Shown in pieces: positions 5,769 through 6,006 of a stretch of DNA of 6,006 bases. Where the stretch lies: assembly GCF_000188295.1 (NCBI RefSeq), contig NZ_GL831112.1, positions 168,674-174,679 on the forward strand, written 5' to 3'. The notes under the pieces were generated by a model, which was not told where the DNA came from, made no database searches, and saw only the letters and a list, made by a program, of their open reading frames with translations. Each line of letters begins with the position of its first letter. Within the stretch, counting starts at the first letter, position 1. The stretch comes from Streptococcus vestibularis ATCC 49124 (GTDB taxonomy: Bacteria; Bacillota; Bacilli; Lactobacillales; Streptococcaceae). Position numbers and translations under genes: made by a program.

Positions 5769-5801
5769 GTTTAGTAACTGATCAAAAATAGCCGGCTAAA
5801 C
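5769..5801 (+). promoter_or_regulatory. Dyads in the rpmH leader
   Basis: GTTTAG (5769-5774) pairs with CTAAAC (5796-5801), extendable by a wobble pair inward, so the 5' end of the predicted transcript can form a stem. The 3' arm overlaps a perfect 10-base palindrome, TAGCCGGCTA (5789-5798), so a competing fold or a protein site is possible. The leader ends in the strong ribosome binding site AGGAGG (5818-5823), which neither dyad covers. Function unknown; a 5' stabiliser is the simplest guess. Confidence 0.35.
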
Positions 5802-5831
5802 GAATACGAAATTTATCAGGAGGTATTCAAC

Positions 5832-5966
5832 GTGAAACGTACTTATCAACCAAGTAAAATCCGTCGTCAACGTAAACACGGATTCCGTCACCGTATGTCA
5901 ACTAAAAACGGGCGTCGCGTTCTTGCAGCTCGTCGTCGTAAAGGACGTAAAGTTCTTTCAGCTTAA
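5832..5966 (+). CDS. rpmH: 50S ribosomal protein L34
   Basis: Small, very basic protein of the large ribosomal subunit. The 44-residue product has the normal length and the nearly invariant L34 sequence: [20 protein letters not shown] at 2-21, then [19 protein letters not shown]. It starts at GTG 5832, eight bases after AGGAGG (5818-5823). In many Firmicutes rpmH lies directly before rnpA; here it is downstream of jag, with its own promoter and terminator and an IS remnant in between. Confidence 0.98.
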
Positions 5967-5973
5967 GACAACG

Positions 5974-6006
5974 AAAAAGCAATGGTGCTCGAGACTGTTG
6001 CTTTTT
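5974..6006 (+). terminator. rpmH terminator
   Basis: AAAAAGCAA (5974-5982) pairs with TTGCTTTTT (5998-6006), with further inner pairs (wobbles, then GT/AC and CG around TCGA). It begins seven bases after the rpmH stop. The T run reaches the window edge and may continue. Confidence 0.88.

Noticed and set aside
5538..5774. 78-codon open frame on the plus strand
   Set aside because: It is antisense to the transposase fragment and runs into the rpmH promoter; no ribosome binding site and no protein-like composition.

Overview
The window comes from a low-GC Firmicute chromosome, almost certainly a Streptococcus and most likely the S. salivarius/S. thermophilus group. This rests on the protein sequences, the gene order (argG, argH, rnpA, yidC, jag, rpmH), the strong AAGGAGG-type ribosome binding sites and a decayed IS861-like insertion sequence. 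Assignment to species is by memory of the families, not by a search.

Layout. Positions 15-1214 encode ArgG (argininosuccinate synthase) and 1541-2926 encode ArgH (argininosuccinate lyase), the last two steps of arginine synthesis. The 326 bases between them are not empty: they hold several inverted repeats, an imperfect 16-base direct repeat, an intrinsic terminator at 1414-1442, a probable argH promoter, and a strong hairpin lying between a Shine-Dalgarno sequence and the argH start codon. After argH comes an intrinsic terminator that overlaps the -35 region of an extended -10 promoter. That promoter drives rnpA (3011-3346, RNase P protein), yidC (3462-4268, lipoprotein membrane insertase) and jag/khpB (4280-5329, KH-R3H RNA-binding protein), probably as one operon. 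The 115-base rnpA-yidC gap carries an inverted repeat that can pair with the whole yidC ribosome binding site.

From about 5367 to 5642 lies the right-hand end of an IS3-family element on the minus strand: a terminal inverted repeat and the last ~79 codons of its transposase. A consensus promoter (5730-5758), a leader dyad, rpmH (5832-5966, ribosomal protein L34) and its terminator complete the window.

How the genes fit together. ArgG makes argininosuccinate from citrulline and aspartate, and ArgH splits it into arginine and fumarate. The second half is the conserved housekeeping block that in many Firmicutes sits near oriC as rpmH-rnpA-yidC-jag; here rpmH has moved to the far side of jag, as is usual in streptococci. 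RnpA matures tRNA, L34 is a 50S subunit protein, YidC inserts membrane proteins as they leave the ribosome, and Jag/KhpB binds RNA and influences cell elongation.

No CRISPR array, tRNA, rRNA, phage gene or defence system is visible. The least explained parts are the structured argG-argH intergenic region and the two start-site structures before argH and yidC.
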